Shown here: positions 31,342 to 40,581 of the stretch, one piece after another | How the letters are laid out: each line of letters opens with the position of its first letter | Position numbering within the stretch: position 1 is the stretch's first letter | The notes under the pieces: model-generated | What the model saw: the letters and a program-made list of their open reading frames with translations, nothing else | What the model was told of the DNA's origin: nothing | Database searches by the model: none | Source: Phnomibacter ginsenosidimutans | GTDB lineage: Bacteria > Bacteroidota > Bacteroidia > Chitinophagales > Chitinophagaceae | DNA: 64,000 bases | Assembly: GCF_009740285.1 (NCBI RefSeq) | Contig: NZ_CP046566.1 | Location: forward strand, 2,972,501-3,036,500 | Direction of reading: 5' to 3' | Made by a program: the position numbers and the translations under genes

Positions 31342-32187
31342 TTATTGAAATTGATAAAAATCGGCAGCATTGGCATACTTCACCATGTGCTGTTCTTCAG
31401 GTGTGAGTAATGATTGCAGTAGCTTATGATATTGCTGCCAGCTGTATGTATAACTACCGGCCAGCAAACTCACCGGCCAATCGCCACCGAGCATGCAGCG
31501 TTGTACGCCAAACGCTTGCAGGGCAAAGCTTACATACGGTTCAATGGTCGCATTTGTCCAAGCATTTCCTGCTTGAGCAGTGGTGCCCAAACCAGAAATT
31601 TTAGCGTAGAAGTTAGGATGCTGTGCAGCTTCCTGCATCAATTCTCCCCACTCACCAAAACGGTCAGCTGTAGCAATGGGCGGTTGATTCAGATGATCAA
31701 AAATCATTTTCAGCTGTGGCACTTTTTCGGCCACCTGCAAAGCAGTGCGTATGTGTGCCGGCAAAATACCTACCACATCATAGGGTATGCCAGCATCGGC
31801 CAATAGTTGAAGGCTTTCCAACACGGTTGGCTGCAGCAACCATTGCGCATCTGGCTCGTCGTGTATCAAATGCCGTACCCCTTTGAAATAAGGATTGCTT
31901 TTGTAATGCTCCAGTGCATTTGCTGTTGCATCCGGATTGGTGAGTGGTACCCAACCAACGACGGCAGCAATCCAATTGGTATGTGCGGCTACATGCAACA
32001 TCCAATCTGTATCCTGTGTATTGTTTGCCGCCTGCACCAACACGCCATGCGTTACAACAGCAGTTTGACGTTCAGCGGCTATTTCATCAATGCTGTAGGT
32101 TCTGTTGAGGATAGACGTATTGCCATCCAGCCAGCTATAACTGGCTTTGCTGAAATCCCAGATATGTACATGTGTATCAGCAAGCAT
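31342..32187 (-). CDS. Amidohydrolase 2 family sugar lactonase (L-fuconolactonase/rhamnonolactonase-like)
   Basis: The 281-residue protein opens with MLADTHVHIWDF (metal-site HxH). It shows the family path AAVVGWVPLTNP, FKGVRHLIHDEPD, MIFDHLNQPP and ends with MLGGDWPVSLLAG (metal-site Asp). These lactonases hydrolyse sugar 1,4- or 1,5-lactones to sugar acids. It is a paralog of the lactonase at 37218-38054 in the fucose unit. Because it follows CoA-transferase genes and precedes rhaT, rhamnonolactone is a plausible substrate, but this is inference. Confidence 0.8.
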   Translation of the reverse strand: MLADTHVHIWDFSKASYSWLDGNTSILNRTYSIDEIAAERQTAVVTHGVLVQAANNTQDTDWMLHVAAHTNWIAAVVGWVPLTNPDATANALEHYKSNPYFKGVRHLIHDEPDAQWLLQPTVLESLQLLADAGIPYDVVGILPAHIRTALQVAEKVPQLKMIFDHLNQPPIATADRFGEWGELMQEAAQHPNFYAKISGLGTTAQAGNAWTNATIEPYVSFALQAFGVQRCMLGGDWPVSLLAGSYTYSWQQYHKLLQSLLTPEEQHMVKYANAADFYQFQ

Positions 32188-32211
32188 GGCTAATTCGTTT
32201 TTGTCTGCAGT

Positions 32212-33378
32212 TTAGGTGGCAGGCACCAGTGCCTCATTCAATCCAAACTGATGATCAATTTCTGCATTGTGTTCGCCCAATGCCGGCGCCCCTTTTGCAG
32301 AGGTGAGTATTTGCCCGTCTACCCGAATGGGACAGCGGGTTGTTTTTACAGCCAAACCACTGCTGGTATGTACTGTCAATTCCATTTCCAACAACCGGTA
32401 ACCTTCCTGCTGCACCAATGCATCGTAGTTGAATACCGGTGCACACCAAACATCGGCTTGCTCCAGTATCTGCAACCACATAGCTGTTGGTTGTGTAAGC
32501 AAATGATTGGCCAGCACTTGTTTGATTTCATCACGCTTACTAAACCAATCCTCACTATTGCTGTATTGCAGCAATGGCGGGCATTGCAGCAGCGTAGCCA
32601 GGGCAGGAATGTTGGTCATTGCCAGCGCAATGTAACCATCATTTGTTGTATAAATTCCATAGGGAGCCGCTATGTATGCATGGGCACTATTGACAGCACC
32701 ACGCTGCGGCAGTTGTTGTCCATCGTTGTAAAAACAAGTGAGCACTTCAAACTGAAAATCGAGAATGCTTTCGAGCATACTTACCTGTACCCAAGCACCT
32801 TCTCCGTGTACAGCTCTGCCATACAATGCCGCTAAAATTCCCTGTGCTACATGGGTACCCGCAAGAATGTCTACCACGGCTACACCCATGGGTGTAGGTC
32901 CGGCATCACTGTTGTTGCTCAACCAGGTAAGTCCCGATACTGATTGCAGCAATAAATCCTGACCGGGCAATGCAGCCCAATCACCTGTTTCACCGTAGCC
33001 ATTTATTTCGGCATACACCACCGTAGGGTTCAGCGATTTTACAGTTGCATAATCCAACCCGATTCGTTCCATCACGCCCGGCCTGAAGTTGTGCATCACC
33101 ACATCTGCTCTGGCAATGAGTTGTTTTATTTTTTCAAGATCATCTGCATTTTTCAAATCAGCAGCATAGCTCTGCTTGTTGCGGTTGATGGCATGAAAAA
33201 TAGTTGACTCACCTTCAATCACCACATCCGATACATACAATTCGCGGCAGATATCGCCAATACCGGGCCGCTCAATTTTGATAACCTGTGCACCCATATC
33301 GGCCAGGCGCAGCGAAGCTGATGGCCCCGACAAAAACTGGCTAAAATCAATCACTAATATGTCTTGCAACAGTTTCAT
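32212..33378 (-). CDS. CaiB/BaiF family class III CoA-transferase (second of pair)
   Basis: The 388-residue protein starts with LLQDILVIDFSQFLSGPSAS and contains VKIERPG-like (VIKIERPGIGD) and VMHNFRPGVMERIGLDY, all diagnostic of class III CoA-transferases. The predicted catalytic aspartate is D170 in GVAVVDILAG. The family moves CoA between carboxylic acids. The neighbour 33386-34534 is a clear paralog eight bases away, so the two may form a heteromer or act on different acids. No acyl-CoA dehydrogenase, thiolase or ligase is nearby, which is odd for a CoA pathway. Confidence 0.88.
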   Translation of the reverse strand: MKLLQDILVIDFSQFLSGPSASLRLADMGAQVIKIERPGIGDICRELYVSDVVIEGESTIFHAINRNKQSYAADLKNADDLEKIKQLIARADVVMHNFRPGVMERIGLDYATVKSLNPTVVYAEINGYGETGDWAALPGQDLLLQSVSGLTWLSNNSDAGPTPMGVAVVDILAGTHVAQGILAALYGRAVHGEGAWVQVSMLESILDFQFEVLTCFYNDGQQLPQRGAVNSAHAYIAAPYGIYTTNDGYIALAMTNIPALATLLQCPPLLQYSNSEDWFSKRDEIKQVLANHLLTQPTAMWLQILEQADVWCAPVFNYDALVQQEGYRLLEMELTVHTSSGLAVKTTRCPIRVDGQILTSAKGAPALGEHNAEIDHQFGLNEALVPAT

Positions 33379-33385
33379 GTATCGT

Positions 33386-34534
33386 TTATTTCATGGCGGC
33401 ACTAAGCTCCTGCCGTATACTTTCGTTTTGTGCGCCCAGTTGTGGAGCAGGTCTGTCAAACATCAATCGCTTTCCATTGATTCGAATGGGACAACGGGTG
33501 GTGACGATTTGTTTATCAGCAGCCAGTACAACCTGTTCCATTTGTAGGGTTTGATATGCGGCTGTTGTAGTGAGTTGCTGCCAATTGAGCACTTCCATGG
33601 CCCACAGGCCTGCATTGTGCAACATGCGCAGCCAAACAGCGGTGGGCTGCTGCTGCAAATGCACGGCCAATGCTGTTTTAATAGCATCACGCTGCACAAA
33701 AGCATCTTCTTTGTGAAACGCATGCAAGGCAAAACAACCAATGGTATCAGCCAGCACATGTATATCCATCATGGCAATAGCAATGTGCCCGTCGGCCGTT
33801 GCATAAATACCATAGGGTGCACTGAGCAACGGTTGCCCGTTGGCCACCGCACTTCGCAGCGGCTGTTGCTGTGTGGTATAATAAGTAGTGAGTAATTCAA
33901 ACTGAAAATCGAGCAGTGATTCAAGCATACTCACTTCAATCAAAGCGCCTTTTCCGTTTTTCTGACGGCGAATCAATGCAGCTAAAATGCCTTGCACAAC
34001 GTGTGCTCCGGCAATGATATCGCCAATGGAAATACCAAAGGGTACGGGTGCTTGTCCGCTATTGCCGGTAGTATAGGCCAGGCCAGACATTGCTTGCAGC
34101 AGTAAGTCTTGCCCGGGTTTATCCTTCCATGGGCCTTTCTTTCCATAGCCAGAAATTTCGGCATAAATCAACCGTGGATTGATGTGTTGTACCGATGCAT
34201 AATCCAAGCCATTTTTACCCATTACTTCTGGGCGAAAATTATGGATGAGTACATCTGCTTTTGCAATCAGTTGCTTGATGACATACAAATCATCGGCATC
34301 TTTCAGGTTTGCGGTAAAGCTTTCTTTGTTACGGTTGATGGTATGAAACAACAAAGAGTTATCATCAACCCACAAATCTTTAATGGCCAGCTTACGGCCG
34401 GCTTCCCCTGTTCCCGGGCGTTCTATTTTAATAACTCTTGCGCCTAAGTCTGCCAATCGCAGGCCGGCACTTGGCCCCGATAAATACTGGCTAAACTCCA
34501 GCACCACTATGCCTTGCAATGGTTGTGCTGTCAT
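33386..34534 (-). CDS. CaiB/BaiF family class III CoA-transferase (first of pair)
   Basis: The 382-residue protein has the same plan as its neighbour (GIVVLEFSQYLSGPSAG, VIKIERPGTGEAG, VLIHNFRPEVMGKNGLDY). A predicted catalytic aspartate lies at D172 in ISIGDIIAG. It starts inside the stop of the solute-binding-fold gene (ATGA overlap at 34531-34534), so the two are translationally coupled. The conserved Asp argues that both copies are active. The acid that receives CoA is unknown. The sugar-acid setting suggests a hydroxy or keto acid derived from rhamnose or fucose. Confidence 0.88.
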   Translation of the reverse strand: MTAQPLQGIVVLEFSQYLSGPSAGLRLADLGARVIKIERPGTGEAGRKLAIKDLWVDDNSLLFHTINRNKESFTANLKDADDLYVIKQLIAKADVLIHNFRPEVMGKNGLDYASVQHINPRLIYAEISGYGKKGPWKDKPGQDLLLQAMSGLAYTTGNSGQAPVPFGISIGDIIAGAHVVQGILAALIRRQKNGKGALIEVSMLESLLDFQFELLTTYYTTQQQPLRSAVANGQPLLSAPYGIYATADGHIAIAMMDIHVLADTIGCFALHAFHKEDAFVQRDAIKTALAVHLQQQPTAVWLRMLHNAGLWAMEVLNWQQLTTTAAYQTLQMEQVVLAADKQIVTTRCPIRINGKRLMFDRPAPQLGAQNESIRQELSAAMK

Positions 34535-35685
34535 ACGCTTAGAGAAGTGCTGTTTTGATGAATACTTTGCCTGTATAATTCGTTCATCAATTGTAAGGCT
34601 TTTGCAGGGTCGCCATTATCCATCAGGCAGGTGCGCAATGGTGTGCCGGCATGATCCTGAAAATGCAGATAGCCATTGTAGCGTGGCCGCATGTATCCGT
34701 TGTCCATCACCGGAAGCACCGCATTGAAAAAGCCATTGGTCAGTTCGTTGGCGGTAGCATCTGTCCATGCACTACGATGGCCGGGCTGCCCGCCATGCTG
34801 CATATACATCGTCCGTTGCATTTCGCCATCAACCATCATCTTGGCCACATCCACGGCTACAGATTTATGCTGGCTAAATGCTGATACAGATAAGCCTGTG
34901 CCACCAATGGTGGTTTGCAATTGCTTGCCATTCAGCGCCACTACATCGGCATAATGCAACAGGTATTTTGCAAATCCAGCTCTGCTGTAATTGCTGTAAG
35001 CATATGCAAAAGGGCAGTACCAAAAATCATTTGTACTACTCATGAGTTCGGCCACTGCAATGGGATTGCAATCAAACATCCGCCTATCTACGAGGCTGTA
35101 CAATTGCTGCATACATTCAATTGCTTGCACACCAGTTGCGGTATCAATCACTTCGTATTCATTGGCAAAAGGCGTGGCGCCAAATGAAATACAAAAGCTG
35201 TAAAAATGCATGAGTACATCAATGGGAATGCCCGGCACAGCTACTTTTCCGGCTTTTGCCAACTGGAGTAGTTCATCCCAGGTTTGCGGCGGTTGTGGCA
35301 GCAAATCTTTGCGATAGCTGGCCGCAGGCGTAGCCGCATCTATCGGCAAAGCCCAAAGACTGCCATTGTACACATAACTTTCGTAGGAAGCGCCAACGCT
35401 GTTGTTGGCCTGGTCTTGCAAATAATCCGATGGCAGGTATTCATTGAGCGGCAGCACACAATGTGTAGCTGCGGCACAACCTACCCAAGGATGATCGATG
35501 ATGAGTAAATCGTATGCTTCGGTAAGCTTCTCAATCGGAAAATCTGCAAACTCTTGCAGGCTGCGTTTCTTCCAGCGTATTTCAACTTCAGGATGCAATT
35601 CGCTGTAGCGCTGACCGATAGCCAGCAAGGGCGTGATGCCTCTGCTATGCCCCCAGGTAATGCCATTGAGAATAATGGAAGCCAT
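34531..35685 (-). CDS. Cytoplasmic family-1 solute-binding-fold protein lacking a signal peptide
   Basis: The 384-residue protein begins directly with the first strand of a periplasmic binding protein fold (MASIILNGITWGHSRGITPL), with no hydrophobic leader, lipobox or upstream in-frame extension that would supply one. The body matches extracellular solute-binding protein family 1 (YDLLIIDHPWVG, YVYNGSLWALPIDA, TWDELLQLAKAGKVAVPG). No ABC permease or ATPase gene is adjacent. It is one base from the MaoC stop and overlaps a CoA-transferase start by four bases. A cytosolic binding protein translationally coupled to CoA chemistry suggests a substrate-delivery, sensing or enzymatic subunit role and not transport. 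That role is inference. Confidence 0.8.
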   Translation of the reverse strand: MASIILNGITWGHSRGITPLLAIGQRYSELHPEVEIRWKKRSLQEFADFPIEKLTEAYDLLIIDHPWVGCAAATHCVLPLNEYLPSDYLQDQANNSVGASYESYVYNGSLWALPIDAATPAASYRKDLLPQPPQTWDELLQLAKAGKVAVPGIPIDVLMHFYSFCISFGATPFANEYEVIDTATGVQAIECMQQLYSLVDRRMFDCNPIAVAELMSSTNDFWYCPFAYAYSNYSRAGFAKYLLHYADVVALNGKQLQTTIGGTGLSVSAFSQHKSVAVDVAKMMVDGEMQRTMYMQHGGQPGHRSAWTDATANELTNGFFNAVLPVMDNGYMRPRYNGYLHFQDHAGTPLRTCLMDNGDPAKALQLMNELYRQSIHQNSTSLSV

Positions 35686-35686
35686 G

Positions 35687-36130
35687 CTACGCTGCTTGTT
35701 TTTTTACGAGTAAAATATGTTCGCAGCGCATCACCAGTTCGTTGTGTTGGTTGAAACATTCCACCAGCTCCGTCACCAATCCATGATCGGGGCGTTTATG
35801 GTCTTTTTTATCCTGAATGGTGACAGTCACTTTAATTGTATCATTAATGAAGACGGGCTTGATGAAACGCAGTTTTTCATAGCCGTATGTCATGGATACA
35901 TCGTTGATATGATCGGCTGTAAGACCTACGGCCACAGTAAAAATCAAAGTGCCGTGAGCAATGCGTTTTTTGAACGGTTGAGTTTTGCACCACTCTTCAT
36001 CCATGTGGTGCGGAAAGAAATCGCCAGACTGCCCTGCATGTACCACGATGTCTGTTTCGGTAATGGTTCTGCCATAGGTATGTCGTACATCACCAATGGC
36101 AAACTCCTCAAAGTATTTCGTTATGAACAT
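35687..36130 (-). CDS. MaoC-like (R)-specific enoyl-CoA hydratase/dehydratase
   Basis: I start at ATG 36130 ([14 protein letters not shown]), which matches the family's normal length of about 147 residues. Longer upstream extension adds non-family residues. The hot-dog fold motifs are [21 protein letters not shown] followed by HHMDEEW and KKRIAHGTL, the hydratase-2-type Asp/His region. MaoC proteins add or remove water from acyl-CoA esters. It is the first gene of the long minus-strand array, after the terminator at 36354-36383. With two CoA-transferases downstream it suggests dehydration of a CoA-activated hydroxy acid. Confidence 0.85.
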   Translation of the reverse strand: MFITKYFEEFAIGDVRHTYGRTITETDIVVHAGQSGDFFPHHMDEEWCKTQPFKKRIAHGTLIFTVAVGLTADHINDVSMTYGYEKLRFIKPVFINDTIKVTVTIQDKKDHKRPDHGLVTELVECFNQHNELVMRCEHILLVKKQAA

Positions 36131-36353
36131 GGCAGGCGCTATCGTCTGAAAAAATGAATGTTGAAAGCCGCCGTGCCGCAAATTGTTCCTTGTAATGAAA
36201 AGTGTCAATCAACACTACATGCAACAATTCCGGCAAAGCCGAGTGGCTGTGAAAGCCAGTGCTTTTCGAATATTAAAAGTAGCAGCAGCACTCCGCCGCC
36301 CAAATGGCAGGTTTTACTATAATGATGGATTATTTTACCAGCAAGAGCGGTAC

Positions 36354-36383
36354 AAAAAAGGCTGCCCTGTTACCGGCAGCCTT
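36354..36383 (-). terminator. Rho-independent terminator of the fucose unit
   Basis: In the minus direction a 9-bp perfect stem (AAGGCTGCC / GGCAGCCTT) with an 8-base loop ends in a run of T residues. It lies 24 bases past the L-fucose dehydrogenase stop. It separates the fucose unit from the MaoC-led array, whose promoter must lie in the 223 bases at 36131-36353; I could not identify clear promoter boxes there. Confidence 0.85.
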
Positions 36384-36407
36384 GTCATTCTTGTTCAAAA
36401 AAATTCA

Positions 36408-37205
36408 TCAATCACCAATGCCAACACTGTAGGCCCGGTCAAGATGTACATAGCCACCATCCACATAAATCAACTGGCCCGTAGTATGGCTGGATAGCGG
36501 AGAAAGCAGGAATACCGTCATGTTAGCGATTTCTTCTGCGGTGGTAAAGCGCTGCTCAAAAGGTATTTTGGAAGTAATTTCTTTCAGCTTTTCATCGCCG
36601 TTTGGCATCGACTTTATCCATTTATCGTACAAGGGCGTATAGCACTCTGCTACCACCACCGCATTTACCCGAATGGAATATTTTGCTAATTCTACCGCCC
36701 ACTCACGGGTGAGTGCATTGCGGCCACCATTGCTGGCTGCATAGGCCGAAGTATTCCCCTGTCCGGTCTCCGCAGTTTTAGAAGTAATGTTGACAATACT
36801 TCCCTTCGACTTTTTCAATTCGGGCAATGCATAATGCGCCATCAGGTAGTAATGCACTACGTTTTTGTGCAGGCTTTCCATGAAACGTTTGTAATCACCA
36901 TGCTCCAATCCAACACCATCATTTACCCCCGCATTATTGATGAGTCCGTCGATGCGATTGAATTGCTGCACTACAGCTTGCACGGCTTTCTCACATTCTT
37001 CTGGTTGCGACAATTCGGCGGCTACCTGCCAGCATTGTCCGCCTGCTGCAATAATTTCTTGTACCACAACCTCATTGTCTTGCGCATTGCGACCAACAAT
37101 AACAGGGATGGCACCTTCACGTGCCAGCACTTCTACAATACCCTTGCCAATACCCTTGGCGCCACCTGTTACAATTACTACTTTATTGTTGAGTTGTGTA
37201 TTCAT
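36408..37205 (-). CDS. Short-chain dehydrogenase, probable L-fucose dehydrogenase
   Basis: The 265-residue SDR has the cofactor motif TGGAKGIGKG (about 14-23), the NNAG motif (LINNAGVNDG), the catalytic Ser region (IVNITSKTAE) and the tail motif YVDGGYVHLDRA seen in L-fucose dehydrogenases. It would oxidise L-fucose to L-fuconolactone with NAD(P). The usual YxxxK catalytic lysine reads YAASN here, with Asn in place of Lys. It is the last gene of the unit, 12 bases after the lactonase and before the terminator. Assignment rests mainly on context. Confidence 0.78.
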   Translation of the reverse strand: MNTQLNNKVVIVTGGAKGIGKGIVEVLAREGAIPVIVGRNAQDNEVVVQEIIAAGGQCWQVAAELSQPEECEKAVQAVVQQFNRIDGLINNAGVNDGVGLEHGDYKRFMESLHKNVVHYYLMAHYALPELKKSKGSIVNITSKTAETGQGNTSAYAASNGGRNALTREWAVELAKYSIRVNAVVVAECYTPLYDKWIKSMPNGDEKLKEITSKIPFEQRFTTAEEIANMTVFLLSPLSSHTTGQLIYVDGGYVHLDRAYSVGIGD

Positions 37206-37217
37206 TTTCTTCCAATT

Positions 37218-38054
37218 TTATAGTGTGTCAATTTGATAAAAATGTTTTGCATTGCCAGCAAACACCATGGCCTGTTCTTCAGTTGAAAATCCTGCGAAAT
37301 AATCTTGCACGGTTTGCAACCATTTATCGTAAGCAGCTGCCACCAAACACACGGGCCAATCGCTGCCAAACATGCAACGGTTGGTGCCAAATGCCTGCAC
37401 TACGGTGTCGATGTAAGGATGTAAATCTGCTGCTGTCCAGTTGCGCCAATCTGCTTCCGTTACCATGCCGCTGATTTTGCAATACACATTGGTATGTGCC
37501 GCCAACGCTTTCATACCAGATGCCCATTCGCCTATCAAACCTTGCTTTATGTAAGGCTTAGCCAAATGATCGATAACAAAACCCTGTTCAGGAAACTGCT
37601 GCACCAATTGCAATGCGGCGGGCAAATGCTGCGGAAAAATGAGGATATCATAAGCAAAGCCATGAGCTTGCAACTGCGCTATGCCATTTACAAATGAGGG
37701 CTGCAACATGAAAGATGGTTCTTCACCCTGCAGTACATGCCGGAACCCTTTGAGCTTTGAAAATTGTGCATAGTGCTGCAAGCGTTCGGCCAACTGCGGA
37801 CTGCGTAAATCAACCCAGCCAACAACGCCTGCAATAAAAGGATTGTCATCAGCCAGTTGTAACAAGCAGTCAGTTTCTTGTTCTGTTTGGTCGGCCTGCA
37901 CCGCTATGCTGGCAGCAACACCATTGGCTGCCAAAACAGGTTGCAAATCGGCAGGCAAAAAATCTTGTCGAATCACCGCCATATCGTCGTTGATCCACGC
38001 ATAGTTTACCGGATCGTATTTCCAATAATGCTGGTGTGTATCTATGATGGTCAT
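37218..38054 (-). CDS. L-fuconolactonase, amidohydrolase 2 family
   Basis: I start at ATG 38054 (MTIIDTHQHYWKYD), which overlaps the mutarotase stop by ATGA and gives the normal length of about 278 residues. Motifs include DTHQHYW (metal ligands), GVVGWVDLRSP, LKGFRHVLQGE, VIDHLAKP and MFGSDWPVCLVA. It hydrolyses L-fucono-lactone to L-fuconate, the second step of the oxidative fucose pathway. Its paralog at 31342-32187 sits in the rhamnose-linked array, which suggests divided substrates. Confidence 0.85.
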   Translation of the reverse strand: MTIIDTHQHYWKYDPVNYAWINDDMAVIRQDFLPADLQPVLAANGVAASIAVQADQTEQETDCLLQLADDNPFIAGVVGWVDLRSPQLAERLQHYAQFSKLKGFRHVLQGEEPSFMLQPSFVNGIAQLQAHGFAYDILIFPQHLPAALQLVQQFPEQGFVIDHLAKPYIKQGLIGEWASGMKALAAHTNVYCKISGMVTEADWRNWTAADLHPYIDTVVQAFGTNRCMFGSDWPVCLVAAAYDKWLQTVQDYFAGFSTEEQAMVFAGNAKHFYQIDTL

Positions 38055-38398
38055 AAGGCTGTGTTGAGGTCGAATATTTTGTGCATGAGCAACCACTTTT
38101 CGCCGGGCTTTGCTGTAGGCAATGCCTGTTGATATTGCCACATCAGCGTTTCCCACTCCTGCACTTTTTCGTTGGCTGCATCTGCGGCTGCTTTTGCGGC
38201 AAACGAAAAATCATCGTTGGTCTCCATAATCATAAACAACCGGTTTTCTATGCGGTAAATTTCCATAGAAACAATACCAGCCGATACAATGGAAGCTTGT
38301 ATTTCGGGCCAAATGCGCTGATGATATTGCTCGTATTCAGCAATCAAAGCCGCATCATTTTTTAAATCGACAGCAAGGCAATAGCGTTTCATACACAT
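38051..38398 (-). CDS. RhaM-like sugar mutarotase (DUF718 family)
   Basis: The product from ATG 38398 or 38392 is 113-115 residues, close to the RhaM length of about 104. It has the family sequence KRYCLAVDLKNDAALIAEYEQYHQRIWPEI, given here in part, with the His-Arg-Trp-Pro region and MEIYRIENRLFMIME. The family interconverts the alpha and beta anomers of L-rhamnose or L-fucose. In this unit it probably prepares L-fucose for the dehydrogenase. The start lies five bases past the permease stop. Confidence 0.83.
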   Translation of the reverse strand: MCMKRYCLAVDLKNDAALIAEYEQYHQRIWPEIQASIVSAGIVSMEIYRIENRLFMIMETNDDFSFAAKAAADAANEKVQEWETLMWQYQQALPTAKPGEKWLLMHKIFDLNTAL

Positions 38399-38402
38399 GG
38401 CT

Positions 38403-39682
38403 TTAATGACCCGCTGCCGATACCGCAACAGCTTTGTTTTTAAACTGCGTAAACGCAAACCAGCCCACCACAACAAAACAGATAAGCGGCACGATATACG
38501 CCAATTGAATATTACCATTGTTGGCATCGCTTACCTGCCCCATCAGCACCGGAAAAATGGCTCCACCAATGATGGCCATTACAATGAACGAAGAAGCAAT
38601 TTTACTTTCTTCACCAAGGCCATCGATGCCCAAAGCAAAAATGGTAGGGAACATGATGGACATAAAGAAAGGCACCGCCACCATAGCATACACGGCAGCA
38701 TTTCCTTTGGTAATGATAGCCACCGCCAGCAAGGCTATGCTGATAACTGCATAGGCTGCCAACAACTTTGCAGGGCGAATAAATCGCATTAAAAAAGTAC
38801 CTACAAAACGGCCCGCCATAAAACCTACCATAGCAATACTGCCCCACATAAATGCTGCTTCTTTTTCACCAAGGTTCATAGTGTATTTGGAAAAGCGGAT
38901 AAAAAAACTACCAACGCACACCTGAGCACCTACATAAAAAAACTGCGCTATTACTGCATTGCGAAAATGCATGTGGCGAAATACTCTTGTAGAAAATTCG
39001 GAACCGGCATCGGCACTGTGCGTTTCTTTTATTTCAGGCAGTTTTACAAAAGCAAACAACAATAAAATCAACAGCACCACTACACCAATCACAATGTATG
39101 GAAGCTTAATAGTGCCAGCCTCAAAACTGAGGTATTGCTGCAATTGATCCGGTGTCATTTGTTGCAGTTCAGTTTCGCTGTGCTCAATGCCACTCAGTAT
39201 AAACTTACCACCAATGAGTGGCGCAATAAATGCCCCAACTCCGTTGAATGATTGCGCCAAATTCAATCGGCTGGCTGCTGTAGCAGCATCACCCAATTTA
39301 GTGATGTAAGGATTGGCAACAGTTTCTAAAAACGTAGCCCCACTGGCCATTACAAACAATGCCGCCAAAAAGAAACCATAGCTGCGGGTACTGGCCGCAG
39401 GCACAAATAAAAAGGCGCCGGCACAATACAAAGCCAGCCCTAGTAGTATACCTTTTTGTAGCCCTTTTTATGCATGTACCAACCCGCTGGCAGGGCTATT
39501 AAAAAATAACCCAGCGAAACAGACGAATCAATAAAGGCACTCTCTGTATCAGTAAGGGTACAGGCCTTTTTGAGGTGCGGTATCAAAATGGGATTGATGT
39601 TGTGCAGAAAAGCCCACAGAAAAAACAGGCTCGTTACCATGATAAAAGCGACGAGGTACTGTTGCTTGTTGTTGGTTGTCAT
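38403..39682 (-). pseudogene. fucP: FucP-type L-fucose/proton symporter, frame broken by one base at 39451-39452
   Basis: The frames 39440-39682 and 38403-39431 join into a 426-residue MFS transporter of normal FucP length. The first ends GWYMHKKGYKKVYY. Adding one G to the GG doublet restores KKGILLGLALYCAGAFLFVPAAS, a conserved second-to-third helix junction. Other family stretches are SLFFLWAFLHNINPILIPHLKK, given here in part, and SGATFLETVANPYITKLGD. The start at ATG 39682 (MTTNNKQQYL) is preferred over upstream codons. It would import L-fucose released by GH95. Confidence 0.87.
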
Positions 39683-39707
39683 CTTGTGCAATCGTTGTAA
39701 GCTGAAA

Positions 39708-40559
39708 TTAAGCGGGTTTACTGAAAGCCACGACTGTTTGCGTGGAAGTGCCGAGACCATCAATACCTAACTCCATCACATCACCGGGCTTCAGGTACAC
39801 TTGCGGATTCATGCCCAATCCCACACCAGCCGGAGTACCGGTGGAAATAATATCGCCAGGCAACAGCGTCATAAATTGGCTGACGTAACTAATCAAAAAA
39901 GGCACGTTGAAAATGAGATTGGCTGTTGTTCCATCTTGCATCGTCTTGCCATTCAGCTTCAACCACAGGCGCAGGTTGTGTACATCGGCTACTTCATCTT
40001 TGGTAACCAACCATGGGCCAAGTGGTGCGAAAGTATCGCAGCCCTTTCCCTTATCCCAGGTACCGCTCCGCTCCAGCTGAAACTCTCGTTCACTGATATC
40101 GTTGTGCAGGCAATAACCGGCTACATAATCCATCGCTTCGCTTTCTTCCACATAAGATGCTTTCTGACCAATGACAATAGCGAGTTCCACTTCCCAATCC
40201 GTTTTAACCGAATTGCGTGGTATCATCACCGCATCGTTGGGGCCTACAATAGCCGTGGTTGATTTAAAGAAAATCACCGGTTCGGCTGGTGGTGTGGCAC
40301 CGGTTTCTTTGGCATGGTCGCTGTAGTTGAGACCAATGCATACAATTTTAGAAGGACGCTGCACCGGGCAGCCCAAACGCTCTACAGGAGTTGCAGGCAG
40401 CGCATTGCCAGCTACTGCAGCTGCAAGTTTTGCCAAGCCATCATTGGCAAAAAAGGCTTCATCATAATCAGCAGTAATGGATGATGCGTCGTAATAAGTT
40501 TCGCCAATGAGTACACCGGGTTTTTCTTGTCCGGCTTGGCCGTATCTGATAAGTTTCAT
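39708..40559 (-). CDS. Fumarylacetoacetate hydrolase family, 2,4-diketo-3-deoxy-L-fuconate hydrolase-like
   Basis: The 283-residue protein has the FAH core: KIVCIGLNYSDHAKE, PVIFFKSTTAIVGP, WEVELAIVIG (metal-binding Glu pair), HNDISEREFQ and STGTPAGVGLG. Family members in fucose and rhamnose oxidation cleave the 2,4-diketo-3-deoxy acid to pyruvate and lactate. The position between the SDR and the permease supports this last pathway step. It lies 22 bases after the SDR stop and 25 before the permease start. Confidence 0.87.
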   Translation of the reverse strand: MKLIRYGQAGQEKPGVLIGETYYDASSITADYDEAFFANDGLAKLAAAVAGNALPATPVERLGCPVQRPSKIVCIGLNYSDHAKETGATPPAEPVIFFKSTTAIVGPNDAVMIPRNSVKTDWEVELAIVIGQKASYVEESEAMDYVAGYCLHNDISEREFQLERSGTWDKGKGCDTFAPLGPWLVTKDEVADVHNLRLWLKLNGKTMQDGTTANLIFNVPFLISYVSQFMTLLPGDIISTGTPAGVGLGMNPQVYLKPGDVMELGIDGLGTSTQTVVAFSKPA

Positions 40560-40581
40560 ATTGATGCTTGGTTGTGATTGA

